Positions 15,081 through 25,995 of a stretch of DNA of 64,000 nucleotides are shown piece after piece. The notes under the pieces are model-generated. The model was not told the origin of the DNA and did not search any database. It saw nothing but the letters and a program-made list of their open reading frames with translations. The DNA comes from Limimaricola soesokkakensis (GTDB taxonomy: Bacteria; Pseudomonadota; Alphaproteobacteria; Rhodobacterales; Rhodobacteraceae), in contig NZ_FWFY01000008.1 in the NCBI RefSeq assembly GCF_900172345.1, positions 1-64,000 of the forward strand, read 5' to 3'. Each line of letters begins with the position of its first letter. The first letter of the stretch is position 1. The translations under genes and the position numbers were made by a program.

Positions 15081-16477
15081 ACTGGCGCAGCATGCGCGCG
15101 CGGACCACGGCCATCATCGTGGCGAGCTTCGTGCTGTCCCACTTGGTGGGTTATGCGTTCTATCATTTCGATCGCCGCGAAGCGGTGGAGATGACCGAGG
15201 CCGTCGACTTGGCCGAGCGCGCCGCCGGGATCAGCCGCCTGGTGCGCGACCTCCCCCTGGCTTGGCGCAATGAGGTGGTAAAGTTCTCCGACAGCCGGGC
15301 CTTCCGCGTCTGGACCAGCAGCACCTCGCCGCTGGAGCCCGAGCGCCTCAGCGAGGCGGAGCAGGAGATCCTCGCCTATCTGCGCTCGCAGGTTCCGCGA
15401 ATAGCCAGCAACGAAATGCATGCGCGCATCCTGGAGAGGCCTGCGAGCCAAGTCGAACTGCCGGAGTTCGACGCGGCCAGTCGAAAGGGCTCGCCTGCCA
15501 CAGCGTTCGATCTTCCGGCGGACGGCCCCGGCCTGGTCATCTCGATCAAGCACGGCCCAGACGACTGGATCAATTTCTCCGGGGCCTTCAATACGCCTGC
15601 CCCGCTCCTGCCTGATCTGCTCGTGGCCAACCTCATCTCGGCCCTGATCGGGATCGCCCTCGTCGCTTTCTGGCTCGTTGGGCGCGTCACGGGCCCGCTC
15701 GCGCGCTTTGCCGAGGCCGCCGAGGCGCTCGGAAGGGACCTGTTCACCTCGCCTCTCCCGGCCACGGGGCCGCAGGAGGTCGTGCGGGCGGCCCATGCCT
15801 TCAACCGGATGCAGGCGCGGTTGCGCAACATGGTTCAGGGCCGAACCGAGATGTTGGCCGCGATCTCGCATGACCTGCGCACGCCCCTGACCCAGATCCA
15901 GCTGAGGGTGGAAGCGATGCCTCCCAGCGAGGAGCAGGGCAGAATTCTTGGCACGATCGAGGACATGAACACCCTGATCGGCAGCTTTCTCGCCTATGCG
16001 AGGGCAACACATGAAAGCGAGCAGCGCTCGAAGGTGGATCTCGGGGCGCTGGTCTGCACGATCTGCGACGATCTCGCGGACTGCGGCGGCCCGGTGGAGT
16101 GCGACAGCACCGAGGGCCTTATTGTTACTTGCAAGCGCGTGGCGATGAAGCGCGCTCTTCTCAACCTCATCGAGAACGCGATGAAATACGGTCATTCGGC
16201 TCAGGTGGCTGTGTCGCAGAAGGGTGACATGGTCGAGGTGACGATCGACGATCGTGGCCCGGGCATTCCCGAGAGCGACCTTCCGCGGCTTCTGCTGCCG
16301 TTCAAGCGCGACGACGCCGGGGGGAGTGGTGGTGCCGCGTCCTCCGGCTACGGCCTTGGCCTGGCGATCGCACAGGCAGTCGTAGAGGACCATGGCGGGG
16401 AACTTTGCTTCCGCAACCGCGAGGGCGGGGGGCTTCGCGTCCAGCTCATAATGCCGGTCGCGACGACGCCCACATGA
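15077..16477 (+). CDS. EnvZ-like membrane sensor histidine kinase
   Basis: The 466-residue protein starts at a GTG overlapping the regulator stop codon (GTGA). It has two membrane helices (TTAIIVASFVLSHLVGYAF near 10-28 and LLVANLISALIGIALVAFW near 185-203) bounding a periplasmic sensor of about 155 residues, then a HAMP linker, the dimerisation H-box AISHDLRTPLTQ (His265) and the ATPase domain with NLIENAMKYG (N box), DDRGPGIP (G1) and YGLGLAIA (G2). Kinase and regulator form one operon. The signal is not apparent. Confidence 0.92.
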   Translation: MNWRSMRARTTAIIVASFVLSHLVGYAFYHFDRREAVEMTEAVDLAERAAGISRLVRDLPLAWRNEVVKFSDSRAFRVWTSSTSPLEPERLSEAEQEILAYLRSQVPRIASNEMHARILERPASQVELPEFDAASRKGSPATAFDLPADGPGLVISIKHGPDDWINFSGAFNTPAPLLPDLLVANLISALIGIALVAFWLVGRVTGPLARFAEAAEALGRDLFTSPLPATGPQEVVRAAHAFNRMQARLRNMVQGRTEMLAAISHDLRTPLTQIQLRVEAMPPSEEQGRILGTIEDMNTLIGSFLAYARATHESEQRSKVDLGALVCTICDDLADCGGPVECDSTEGLIVTCKRVAMKRALLNLIENAMKYGHSAQVAVSQKGDMVEVTIDDRGPGIPESDLPRLLLPFKRDDAGGSGGAASSGYGLGLAIAQAVVEDHGGELCFRNREGGGLRVQLIMPVATTPT

Positions 16478-17327
16478 GGCGGCAACCCTTCGTCGCGCAA
16501 GCTCCGATCATCCGCGAATGGGCCTTGCGTCACTGGCGCACGTCGCCACGAGTCTAGCTTCGGTCGTCGCTCATGCCTACGGCTAACTCCTGAAATCAGA
16601 TCTCGGTCCCGAGATCCGTACCGCGGTAGTGAGTTTCAAGTGAAACGGCATGTTAATCGATCAATAGAGAGCCGAACTCTAACATTCGGTCAGAGCGGCC
16701 ATTGGGTCGCCCGAACGATTTCGAGGATTACGTCAGGAAACGATCCCTCGGCGCAGCAGTTCTCTCCGCGCTTAGAGCAAGGGCATCTGATAGATGCTTC
16801 GGTCTAGCGGAAGATAGTCAGCCTTCATCTCAAGAAACGACCCGCCAAACCATGGCGGGCCGCTTTCGCAAACCATTCAACTCGTTGAAAACAAGTGGCA
16901 CACAGCACGCTACGAGTTGACCGGGTCGCAGAACCTTTGGTCAAGCGCGCGCCCACCACCCCTCTTGCTTAGCATGCGCCACAGTTTCCGTTGTCTGTTT
17001 CTTGAGGTCGACCCTTGTCTTTTAGTGGTGCACGCCGACTGCACTGCCAGATCTTCGCATCCGCATGAAAGGGGACGGCTCCGCCTTCTGGTCGGGGTGT
17101 CGCCGGATCAGATCGGTGCGGCCGTCCTCGCTCTTGCGGAGGCTCAGTCGAAACCGACCATCTCACAAGCGACGACTGCGGTGACGAAGGCCTCCGCCTT
17201 GCTCACAGGGACCAGATACAGGAAGCGCCGCCTCATCCGCGATCTCCCTCTTCTCAGCAATTTTCAAGCAGACTTAGCCAATCCTCGCACAAAGAATGCT
17301 GCCAGAGAGGCCACCACCTCAGTCGCG
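16478..17327. other. 850-bp gap with a palindrome and a hairpin, no convincing gene
   Basis: A perfect 8-bp dyad GATCTCGG-TC-CCGAGATC lies at 16599-16616. A CCCGCC/GGCGGG hairpin with the 7-base loop AAACCAT lies at 16841-16859, followed by CGCTTTC. The hairpin could end a short untranslated transcript arising between 16620 and 16840. A 147-codon plus frame at 16917-17360 runs antisense into the large gene's end and has no coding signature. Confidence 0.4.
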
Positions 17328-20300
17328 TCACGGCGCATCATTGGGTTTGAACGGGAATGAATCGGTCTTATGCAGCTTCGTCCCATCGACCTTAACAACG
17401 AGGCTACCGTCATCGCTGCGGGTCACATTGATTTCTCGCACCGCTCCTTCGATCTTCAATCGCGCTACAAATCCCGGCCACGCCGCAGGCAGGTTGGGGC
17501 GCACGGTGATCCGGTCCCCAGACTTGCGAATACCCAAGATGCCCTCGACCGCCGCACGATAGAGCCAGCCGGCGGAGCCCGTGTACCAAGTCCAGCCGCC
17601 ACGCCCCCTGCGCTCACCTTCCGAATAGATGTCAGCTGCGACCGCGTAGGGCTCGGTCCGGTAGGTCGCGACAGCGTCCGGGTCCAGCGTGTGCCGGATC
17701 GGGTTGAGCATGGAGAAGCACTCATGCGCCGCCTCGCCCTGCCCCATCTCCGCCAGCGCATAGACCACCCAAGCCGCGGCGTGGGTGTACTGACCACCGT
17801 TCTCCCGCACACCGGGCGGGTAGCCCTTGATGTAGCCCGGCTCCTGTGGGGTCCGGGTGAAAGGCGGTGTGAACAGGCGGATCAGCCCGGCCTCTCTGTC
17901 CGGAAGATGCGCGAGCACGCTCGCCATCGCCTGCGCGCCCCGAACCGGATCAACGAGGCCCGACATCACGCTCCAGGACTGGGCGATGGAGTCGATACGG
18001 CATTCCTCGGATGTTGCGGAGCCCAGCGGCGTGCCGTTGTCATAATAGCCCCGCCGGTACCACGCCCCGTCCCAGCCCGCGCTGTCGAGCGCCTCGCGTA
18101 GCGATAATGAGTGCGCGGCCCAAGCGGCGGCACGGGCATCGTCGCCCCGCTGCGATGCGATCGCTCCCAACCGGTCCAGCGCGTGCGCCAAGAACCACCC
18201 GAGCCAAACGCTTTCGCCGCGGCCCGCCTCGCCGACACGATTCATGCCGTCATTCCAGTCGCCGCCCAGTATCAAGGGTAGGCCGTGGCTGCCGGTACGG
18301 CTGATCGCCAGGTCGAGACCAAGCGCCGCGTGCTCGTAGACCGAAGCGCTTTCCTGCGCGGGATCCGGCTGGAAATAGGCGTCATGCGCGCCCTCGGGGA
18401 GAGGCGGCCCCGACAGGAATGGCAGGTCTTCGTCCAGCAAGGTAACGTCGCCCGTCACCTCGACGTAGTGGCACAGGCCATAAGCCAGCCAGACGCAGTC
18501 GTCCGATATCGTGGTTCGCACTCCGGCGCCGTTCTGCGGCAGCCACCAGTGCTGAAAATCTCCTTCGATGAACTGCCGCCCCGCAGCGTTCAGGATCTGC
18601 CGCCGGGCCAATCCGGCATCCTGCCACAGGAAGGCCAGCGTATCCTGCAGCTGGTCGCGAAAGCCGAAGGCGCCGCTGGCCTGGTAGAACGCCGAACGGG
18701 CGCGCAGGCGACAGACGATGCCCTGATAGGGCAGCCAAGCATTGACCATCAGGTCCATCGCCGGGTCCGGCGTTTCGATCTGCAGCGTGTCGAGAAGCGG
18801 TGCCCACTCCGCCGCCGCCATGTCACAGGGATCGGCCTGCGAGTCCCGCTCGGCCGCGAGATGGCGGCGGGCAAGAGCCTGCACCTCCCCCGCATCCGCC
18901 CCGTCGCCAAGCAGGAAGCTCAGCCGCGCCCGTTGGCCGGCTTCAAGCACCACATCAGTGGCAATGGCGGCGCAAGGGTCGCCATGGGTCTCCGTATCAT
19001 TGCCTAAATGCTGGCCGCGCATCACTGCCTCGGGGCGCCAGACATCGCCCCTACCGAGAACGCGGCTCCGATCCGCGGTAAAGGCGGCCACCGGCTCCGA
19101 GCAGGCGAGGAAGGCGACACGGCCAGGGAACTCGGTATCAAAAGGGTTGAAGGCCGTCATCAGGCCCGCAACCGGATCGGCCCGGACCGTGACGAAGGGC
19201 GCTGTGCGGGCTCGGTCATGGCCGAGCACCCATTCGGCATAGCCGGTGATCCGCAGCCGCAGGCGTCGCTCCCCCGTGTTCTCCAGCTCCAGCCGCGACA
19301 GGCGCACCGGATCTTCTGCTGCAACGCGATGCGTGAGCGTCATCGCGAGATCACCGCCCTCGCGCCGGAACTGGCTGTAGCCCATGCCGTGCCGGGCCTC
19401 GAAGCGCGCGCCGTCCGTGGTATCAAGGCGCGGCAGGGGGTTGAACATCGTGCCCGTGTCGCGGTCGACCACATAGATCGCCTCACCGGGCCGGTCGATG
19501 ACCGGATCATTTGACCACGGCGTAAGCTGGTGATCACGGGAATTGACGCTCCAGCTTGACACGGCACCATCGGCAGAGACCTGGATGCCGAACCGCGTGT
19601 TGGCGATCACGTTGATCCAAGGATGCGGCGTGGGGACGCCCGCTTCCGGGTAAATAACGTATTCGCGCCGCCGGACGTCGAAACCGCCGATCCCGTTCCA
19701 GAACTCCAGACCCTCCCCGCCTCGGAACTCGGGCGATTTTTGCTCACGGTCCGGGAGGACGACCTCGCGGCGAGTGGGCCATCCCGTCCGAGATTCGTGA
19801 TCGGGCCGCGCCCCCGCATCGGGTCGTCCGCGCCCGGCCAGACGGGCCGCGCGTCCGAGCTGGACCGAAAGCCGCCCGTTGCGGGCGTGGAACACAGCGC
19901 GGCTCGCGCCGAGCAGAGTCTCGCAGGTCGCTTCGTCCATCAGGTCCCGCCGGAGCGCGAAGACATGCGCCAGACCGCCACCCATCAGCGCGCGGTGCCG
20001 CGAACTGGCGCAGATCGCCTCGATCGCCATCTGGAGATCCTGCGCATAGGAGGTCGCGTGCTCGTTGAGGATCACGAGGTCGATCAGCAGGCCCCGACTG
20101 CGCAGGTATTCATGCGCCCTGAGCGCTTCGCGCAGCACCTCAATATCCGCCTCGGCGTCAATGCGGATTGTGAGGATCGGCGCGTCGCCCGAGATCGACA
20201 GGCGCCACAGCATCGACTGCGCGCCGAGGCGCCGCGCATCCGGCGCGGCCCCAAGCGACCGGTCAGGCAGCACGAAAGATGCCGCGAGGACCTGGAAGAT

Positions 20301-23300
20301 CGCCGCCTCGGCGGGATCGACGCCGACATGATGCAGGTGGATCTGCGACCGGGTCCAAGCGTGCATGGCTTCGCGGTCGAACGCCTCGGGATGCATGTAG
20401 CGGGCGATGGAGGCTTCCGCCTCGGCTCGGCCAGGGGCTGCCAGGGTCCAGAAGACAAGCCGGATCTCCTTGCCCGCCGGGACCCGTACCTTACGGCGCA
20501 GCGACAGGATCGGGTCCAGCGTGTAGCCATCGGACGGCTCCGCCCCGCCAAAGCGCGAAGCGCCGGGGTCGAAGGCCATGGCGGTGCGCAGGGTGCGGCC
20601 CCGCCCGATGAAGCGGCGGCGGTCGGTCTCGGCACTGGTGACCCGGCCGCCACCGAGACCGGCGAGCAGATGCGCCACGTGCATGTCCGGCTCGTCAGGA
20701 CTGCGCTTGTTACGCCAGGCGTGAATCACTGCGCCTGCCTCGGCGATCTCGGTGCGGATGAACATCTTGGAGAAGACGGGATGCGCGGCGTCGGACTGCG
20801 CCGAAGCAATTACCGGCTCGGCATAGGAGGTCACCTCGATTATCCGATCGGTCTCGCCGTCGTTGCACAAGGTCAGGGCGCGGCCTTCCGCATCAACCTC
20901 GGAGGCGACAATGACGTCGACACGGCTGCGCAGCGTGCCGACCGTCTTGTAGAATTCGGCCTTGCTGTCGGAAAACACGGCATGCGCCTTCTCGTCCGGG
21001 GCGGCGCGCGGTGCGGCCGTGGCTGACCACCAGTCACCGGTCTCGAGATCGCGCAGGAACAGGAAGCTGCCCCAGACCTGCTCGACCGGGTCCGGACGAA
21101 ACCGAGTAACAGCCAGGCCGTTCCAGGCCGCCGATCCGGCACCCGTGGCGGTCAGCATGACGGAATAGTGCCCGTTCGACAGCAGGTTCACCGCCCGCCC
21201 GGCCCGGGCCGGATCGTCGATCTCGCGCAGCGCCGCGCTGGTCAGCTGCGCCGACCCGGTGAGGCGCGCGTTCTCTTCGGTCAAGGCGACGATCACCGGG
21301 ACCTCATGCGGCGAGCGCTCCTGCAACAAGAGTTCGGCCGCCTCGATCACGGGATCGCTGTGGAACCGCGTCCGCATAAGCCCCTGCGACACGACGTTCG
21401 CCACAGCGACGATCGACATGCCTTGGTGATGCGCCATGTAAGTCCGGACCACCGCATGACGTGCGCCCTCGGGCAGCCGCGCAGGTGTGAAATCAACCGC
21501 ATCGTAGAAGCCGTAATCGCCGCGCGCGCCTATGCCGCGCAGTCGCTCGAGATTGGCCACCGCCGCGCGCGGGCGGTACTGGCTTGCCAGAAGGCTGGCA
21601 TAGGGGGCGACCACTAGATCGCTGGCGAGGCCGCGCTTCAGCCCCAGCAGCGGTACTCCGAAGTTAGAATACTGGTAGGTCATCTCGCGGTCGCGCGCGT
21701 TGTAGGCGGCTTCGGAGACCCCCCACGGCACCCGGCGGCGCCGGCCATAGTCGATCTGCGCCTTGACCGAAAGCATGTTGGACTGGTTCAAAAGCCCCCC
21801 CGTCCGCTCTTGCATGACAAGCGGCGGCATCAGGTATTCGAACATCGAGCCCGACCACGACATCAGTGCGCCGCGCGCGCCGACGCTCACCAGTTGTCGG
21901 CCCAGCCGGAACCAGTGCTCATTGGGAAGATCACCCTTGGCCACCGCGAACAGGCTGGTCAGCCGCGCCTCGGAGGCGAGAAGATCGTAGCAGGAGGTGT
22001 CGAGCTTGCCCTCGGCGGGGTTGTAGCCGATCGACAGCAGCCGCTGATCGGGCTGCATCAGGAAGGTGAAGTCCATCGAGAAAGCCAGCCGGCGTGCCTG
22101 CTCGGCGGTACGCTCGAGCCGCTCGCGCAGCGCCTCGGTCGCGGGCAGGCCCAGCGGGGCACCCGCCAGACCGGCCTCGCAGACGGTCTTCAGCCGCATG
22201 GCCCAGTGCCGCACGGCCACGGCCCGCTCACCGTACTCCGTGCTGAAACCAAGAGCGAGGTTGTCAATGTCTTCGGCGATCGCCAGCAACGTGTGAGTGC
22301 GGACCGAGTCCGCCTCGGGCGCGCGGCGCACCGTTTCGAGCGCCCGCTCGAACCCCGCCAGACGCTCCTCCAGCCGCTGGCGCAGGGGTCGGATCGTGCG
22401 GCGGTCATCCGGCACGTCCGCAAGCTCCTCACGCAGGATCGAGGCGATGTCGCCGATCCCCTCGACGCCGGTCCACAGGTGGACATAAGGTGCCGCCCCC
22501 CAGTCGCGAAGCGCCGCCGACAGCGTCACGAGGTGTCCCGCGAGATTGCCGCTGTCGACGGTGGAGACGTATTGCGGCAAAAGCGGCGCGAGGCTTCGCG
22601 TGTCGTACCAGTTGTAGAGATGCCCGTGCAGGGTCTCCATGGACTCAATCGTCGCGAGGGTATGCTCGATCCGCTCGATGCAATCGCGCAGCGCGATCCA
22701 GCCGAAATCGCGCGCCGAGACCGTGGCCAGCAGGTAGAGGCCGATATTGGTGGGCGAGGTACGCCCGGCCACGACCGGCTCCGGGTCCTCCTGGAAGTTG
22801 TCCGGCGGCAGCCAGTTGTGCTCTTCGGTCACGAAGCGGTCGAAGTATTCCCAGGTGCGCCGCGCGATCCGGCGCAGCGCTGCTCGGTCCGCCGGGTCGA
22901 TATCGAGCCGGTCCTCGGTCTCAGCCGAGCGGCTCACATACCACGCGACAGCGGGCGCAAGACTCCAGGCCAACCCGAAACCAAGCGCGATCGGCAGCCC
23001 AGGGGCCGAAAGCTGGTAGAGCAGCGGCAGTCCGGTCAACAGCGCGAGTGCCGGCCACAGCATGATCCGGTAATAGGAAAGGAGACCCGGGGCTCTTGGG
23101 AGACCGGAAGCCCCGGCGCTGCGCCATTCCAGCAAGTTCCTGCGGCTGATGAGGACGCGGTAGAGGCTGCGGATCGCTGCATCCGACATCAGGGCCGCCG
23201 CATGTGGAATGAACAGGATCCGCAGGCCGACCTGCGCCGTCGCCGCGGCCACGTCGACCGCAAGCGAGCGCAAATGCGTCCGTGTGACCATGTCGACGGC

Positions 23301-25844
23301 GGGTGGCAGGCCCGACCTGATCAGCTGCAAGGTCGGCGCAACGAACAGGCTGAGGGTCAGGAATGACTGCCATACCAAAGCCGAGACCGGCTCCAGCAGG
23401 AGCCAACCGCTAACAGAGGCCGCGATCCAGAAGATCGGCACGAGGATTCGCCGCAAATTGTCGACCATCTTCCAGCGCCCGAGCGCACCGATGCCCGACC
23501 GGCTCAGGATCAGCGGCAACAGCTGCACGTCGCCGCGCGCCCAGCGGTGCTGACGCGCCGCCTCGACCTCGTAACGGGTTGGGAAATCCTCGATCAACTC
23601 GATATCCGTCACCAACGCGCAGCGAGCGATCGCCCCCTCAGCCAGATCATGGCTCAGGATCGCGTTCTCGCCGAAGGCATTGGTCAGCACCCTCCGCACC
23701 GTATCGACGTGGTAAAGCCCCTTGCCGGTGAAGGAGCCTTCGCCCAGCAGGTCCTGATAGGTATCCGAGACGGTAAAGACATATGGATCGAGCCCGCGGT
23801 CGCGTGAGAATACCCGCTGGAACATCGACGCCTCGGCCCCGGTGGTGAGCGACGGCGTCACCCGTGGCTGCATGATCGACCAACCGCGCGTGACCCGCCC
23901 CGTATCGTGATCGAGCACAGGGTGATTGAGCGGATGCGCCATCTTGCCGACCAGCTTGGTCACCGCGTCGCGGGTGAGACGCGTATCGGAATCGAGCGTC
24001 ATCACGTATTGGATGCCCTCCGGCAGCGCCGTATCGGTGGGCAGAAACGACGTATCGGCATCGCCGCGCAATAGCAGGTTCAGCTCGGTAAGCTTGCCGC
24101 GCTTGCGCTCCCACCCCATCCACACGCCCTCCGACGCATTGTATTGCCGGACTCGGTGCAGCAAGTGGAACCGCCTGCGACCATCATGCGCGTAGAGCCG
24201 GGCCAGCCGGTCGATCCGATCGCGCGCGTGATCCAGAAGATCGACGTCGTCGGGCGCCGTTTCGGTCGGGCTGTCGGACCAGTCGCTAACCAGGGCGAAG
24301 GTCACATGCCCCGTCGGGTTGGCGAGGTAATGCACTTCGAGATGCCGACATAGGTCATCAATCGCGTCGCGGGAGGACAGCAGGCAGGGTATCACGAGGA
24401 GGGTCGCTGCCGTCTGGGGGACGCCGCGGGAAAACGCAAAGCCGACAAGCCGAACCGGCCCCTTGAGCATCGATGCGGCGAAGTTGAACAGCCCACTCGC
24501 TGCCTCGCTGGCGGGCATGGCGGCGAGGAGGCACAGCAAGAGCACCTGCCATGCGGAGAGTCCCGCGAGGCTCAGCGTCACGATCCCGGCCGCGACGATG
24601 AGCACGGTCAGAAGCAGGATCGGTCCCGCCACGGCCAGCCAGCCCAGCCGGCGGTAGCCGCGCTCGGCCCGCCTCTTCAGCGGCAGGCGTGCCCCGAGAT
24701 CCCGCTCGAGACCGGGACGGCACGGGCCAACCAGCCAGAACCCGATATCGGGCTGCTCCGGGCGCGGCCCGCAGGCCCCTGCGCCGTTTCGGCCCCGCGC
24801 TTCGGCCTCGAACAGCCGCAACGCCCGCTCTACCACTTCAAGCTCGCTATGACCCGACTGCCGGGCCAGTTCCTCGACCGCATTGCGATACTGATCGCGG
24901 GACTTGAAATCGAGCGACGCGAAATTCGATCGTTCGGCAAGCGCTGCATCGACCCGGCTGACCGAAGAAAACCACTTCATCCAGTCCAGATCGTCGATGG
25001 CACGCAGGCTGCGGATGATGCTGGCGATCAGCACCGTTTCCGCAGACTGATGCGTTTCCTCTGCGATCAGCACCTCCTCGGCATTGCTGCCGCGGCGGAT
25101 CAGTGCCTCGTCCAGCCAATCGATCGCTGCATGGGTCCGCTCGGGGGCGTCGCGCAACCGGTAGAGCAGCTGGCTCGCGAAGCTGTCGTCCTCGCAGGCC
25201 GAGATCTCGGCCTTGAGGAGGCCCTGCTCCGGGGCGTCATTCAGCGCGACGATCCGGTCCGCCAGACCGTTGGCGCGGTCGCGCATGGACCTGGCCCGGT
25301 CGATACGCTGCGCGAGACCGGCGAACTCCTCAACCAGAATGAATCGCAACATGGACGGCAGGGCCCAGAGCTCACCGATCAGGAGGGGGTGGATTTTCTG
25401 GTAGCCTTTGACCATCGCGGTCAGACGGGCGGCTTCAAATTCGAATGACGAATGTGAGGCGAATTTCCACGCGAAGGCCACCACGCGCGGGGCAGCGAGC
25501 TCTTCCGAGATTGCGACCTGCGGCAACTGCCGGACGTAGCGGGGTGGCAGCGCCTGTTCGACCTGCCGGATATTTTCGTCGACCAAGTGGAAGTTGTCGA
25601 GCAGCCACTCCTCGGCCGGACCGATGAGCTGCTCGCCCTGCGAGGCACGAAACACTCTGCGATAGATTTTGGCGGTCCGGTCCCGAAGCTGCCGTGCACG
25701 GCGCGGCATGACCGCTCCGAAGTCCACCGGAACCTCGATAAAGGATTGCCCAGCAAGGTGACACCCGAGCTCCACGAGTTGCAGGTCGGACAGGTATTCG
25801 CCGTCATGACGTGCGCGCGGCGCATGGGATGCGTGAAACGTCAT
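17328..25844 (-). CDS. ndvB: Cyclic beta-1,2-glucan synthase (ChvB/NdvB type)
   Basis: The 2838-residue protein has the full ChvB/NdvB layout: a soluble N-terminus, membrane helices around residues 400-460, a GT84 glycosyltransferase domain with TLDSDT (near 615) and QHRWARGD (near 765), further membrane helices (about 790-1000), a glucoamylase-like domain, and a C-terminal GH94 phosphorylase domain containing GFRDQLQDTLAF (near 2398). Such enzymes build and cyclise periplasmic beta-1,2-glucan from UDP-glucose, needed for osmotic adaptation and host interaction in rhizobia, Agrobacterium and Brucella. The length matches the family (about 2800). No ndvA exporter gene adjoins it. Five small unknown genes lie upstream on the same strand. 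The start is ATG 25842-25844. Confidence 0.93.
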   Translation of the reverse strand: MTFHASHAPRARHDGEYLSDLQLVELGCHLAGQSFIEVPVDFGAVMPRRARQLRDRTAKIYRRVFRASQGEQLIGPAEEWLLDNFHLVDENIRQVEQALPPRYVRQLPQVAISEELAAPRVVAFAWKFASHSSFEFEAARLTAMVKGYQKIHPLLIGELWALPSMLRFILVEEFAGLAQRIDRARSMRDRANGLADRIVALNDAPEQGLLKAEISACEDDSFASQLLYRLRDAPERTHAAIDWLDEALIRRGSNAEEVLIAEETHQSAETVLIASIIRSLRAIDDLDWMKWFSSVSRVDAALAERSNFASLDFKSRDQYRNAVEELARQSGHSELEVVERALRLFEAEARGRNGAGACGPRPEQPDIGFWLVGPCRPGLERDLGARLPLKRRAERGYRRLGWLAVAGPILLLTVLIVAAGIVTLSLAGLSAWQVLLLCLLAAMPASEAASGLFNFAASMLKGPVRLVGFAFSRGVPQTAATLLVIPCLLSSRDAIDDLCRHLEVHYLANPTGHVTFALVSDWSDSPTETAPDDVDLLDHARDRIDRLARLYAHDGRRRFHLLHRVRQYNASEGVWMGWERKRGKLTELNLLLRGDADTSFLPTDTALPEGIQYVMTLDSDTRLTRDAVTKLVGKMAHPLNHPVLDHDTGRVTRGWSIMQPRVTPSLTTGAEASMFQRVFSRDRGLDPYVFTVSDTYQDLLGEGSFTGKGLYHVDTVRRVLTNAFGENAILSHDLAEGAIARCALVTDIELIEDFPTRYEVEAARQHRWARGDVQLLPLILSRSGIGALGRWKMVDNLRRILVPIFWIAASVSGWLLLEPVSALVWQSFLTLSLFVAPTLQLIRSGLPPAVDMVTRTHLRSLAVDVAAATAQVGLRILFIPHAAALMSDAAIRSLYRVLISRRNLLEWRSAGASGLPRAPGLLSYYRIMLWPALALLTGLPLLYQLSAPGLPIALGFGLAWSLAPAVAWYVSRSAETEDRLDIDPADRAALRRIARRTWEYFDRFVTEEHNWLPPDNFQEDPEPVVAGRTSPTNIGLYLLATVSARDFGWIALRDCIERIEHTLATIESMETLHGHLYNWYDTRSLAPLLPQYVSTVDSGNLAGHLVTLSAALRDWGAAPYVHLWTGVEGIGDIASILREELADVPDDRRTIRPLRQRLEERLAGFERALETVRRAPEADSVRTHTLLAIAEDIDNLALGFSTEYGERAVAVRHWAMRLKTVCEAGLAGAPLGLPATEALRERLERTAEQARRLAFSMDFTFLMQPDQRLLSIGYNPAEGKLDTSCYDLLASEARLTSLFAVAKGDLPNEHWFRLGRQLVSVGARGALMSWSGSMFEYLMPPLVMQERTGGLLNQSNMLSVKAQIDYGRRRRVPWGVSEAAYNARDREMTYQYSNFGVPLLGLKRGLASDLVVAPYASLLASQYRPRAAVANLERLRGIGARGDYGFYDAVDFTPARLPEGARHAVVRTYMAHHQGMSIVAVANVVSQGLMRTRFHSDPVIEAAELLLQERSPHEVPVIVALTEENARLTGSAQLTSAALREIDDPARAGRAVNLLSNGHYSVMLTATGAGSAAWNGLAVTRFRPDPVEQVWGSFLFLRDLETGDWWSATAAPRAAPDEKAHAVFSDSKAEFYKTVGTLRSRVDVIVASEVDAEGRALTLCNDGETDRIIEVTSYAEPVIASAQSDAAHPVFSKMFIRTEIAEAGAVIHAWRNKRSPDEPDMHVAHLLAGLGGGRVTSAETDRRRFIGRGRTLRTAMAFDPGASRFGGAEPSDGYTLDPILSLRRKVRVPAGKEIRLVFWTLAAPGRAEAEASIARYMHPEAFDREAMHAWTRSQIHLHHVGVDPAEAAIFQVLAASFVLPDRSLGAAPDARRLGAQSMLWRLSISGDAPILTIRIDAEADIEVLREALRAHEYLRSRGLLIDLVILNEHATSYAQDLQMAIEAICASSRHRALMGGGLAHVFALRRDLMDEATCETLLGASRAVFHARNGRLSVQLGRAARLAGRGRPDAGARPDHESRTGWPTRREVVLPDREQKSPEFRGGEGLEFWNGIGGFDVRRREYVIYPEAGVPTPHPWINVIANTRFGIQVSADGAVSSWSVNSRDHQLTPWSNDPVIDRPGEAIYVVDRDTGTMFNPLPRLDTTDGARFEARHGMGYSQFRREGGDLAMTLTHRVAAEDPVRLSRLELENTGERRLRLRITGYAEWVLGHDRARTAPFVTVRADPVAGLMTAFNPFDTEFPGRVAFLACSEPVAAFTADRSRVLGRGDVWRPEAVMRGQHLGNDTETHGDPCAAIATDVVLEAGQRARLSFLLGDGADAGEVQALARRHLAAERDSQADPCDMAAAEWAPLLDTLQIETPDPAMDLMVNAWLPYQGIVCRLRARSAFYQASGAFGFRDQLQDTLAFLWQDAGLARRQILNAAGRQFIEGDFQHWWLPQNGAGVRTTISDDCVWLAYGLCHYVEVTGDVTLLDEDLPFLSGPPLPEGAHDAYFQPDPAQESASVYEHAALGLDLAISRTGSHGLPLILGGDWNDGMNRVGEAGRGESVWLGWFLAHALDRLGAIASQRGDDARAAAWAAHSLSLREALDSAGWDGAWYRRGYYDNGTPLGSATSEECRIDSIAQSWSVMSGLVDPVRGAQAMASVLAHLPDREAGLIRLFTPPFTRTPQEPGYIKGYPPGVRENGGQYTHAAAWVVYALAEMGQGEAAHECFSMLNPIRHTLDPDAVATYRTEPYAVAADIYSEGERRGRGGWTWYTGSAGWLYRAAVEGILGIRKSGDRITVRPNLPAAWPGFVARLKIEGAVREINVTRSDDGSLVVKVDGTKLHKTDSFPFKPNDAP

Positions 25845-25995
25845 GGCGGCCCGCCTTGCTGGAGATCTTGTTCAGGCGATCGGCGAGAGCGGACAAAACG
25901 ATCGGCTGGCTGTCCCCGCTTGCCGGTAATCCAACCGTGGGGGTCCGCTTCTGCGCGGGACCCCCACCCGATCATCCGAACGGCTTCGCGCTGTC

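Noticed and set aside
15050-16393. 447-codon minus-strand frame opposite the histidine kinase
   Set aside because: Shadow frame; all kinase boxes are on the plus strand.
16917-17360. 147-codon plus-strand frame downstream of the kinase gene
   Set aside because: It runs antisense into the end of the glucan synthase gene, has no ribosome site or family motif, and its composition is not coding-like.
19623-21026. 467-codon plus-strand frame inside the glucan synthase gene
   Set aside because: It is the antisense shadow of a long high-GC gene; the minus strand carries the conserved GT84/GH94 motifs.
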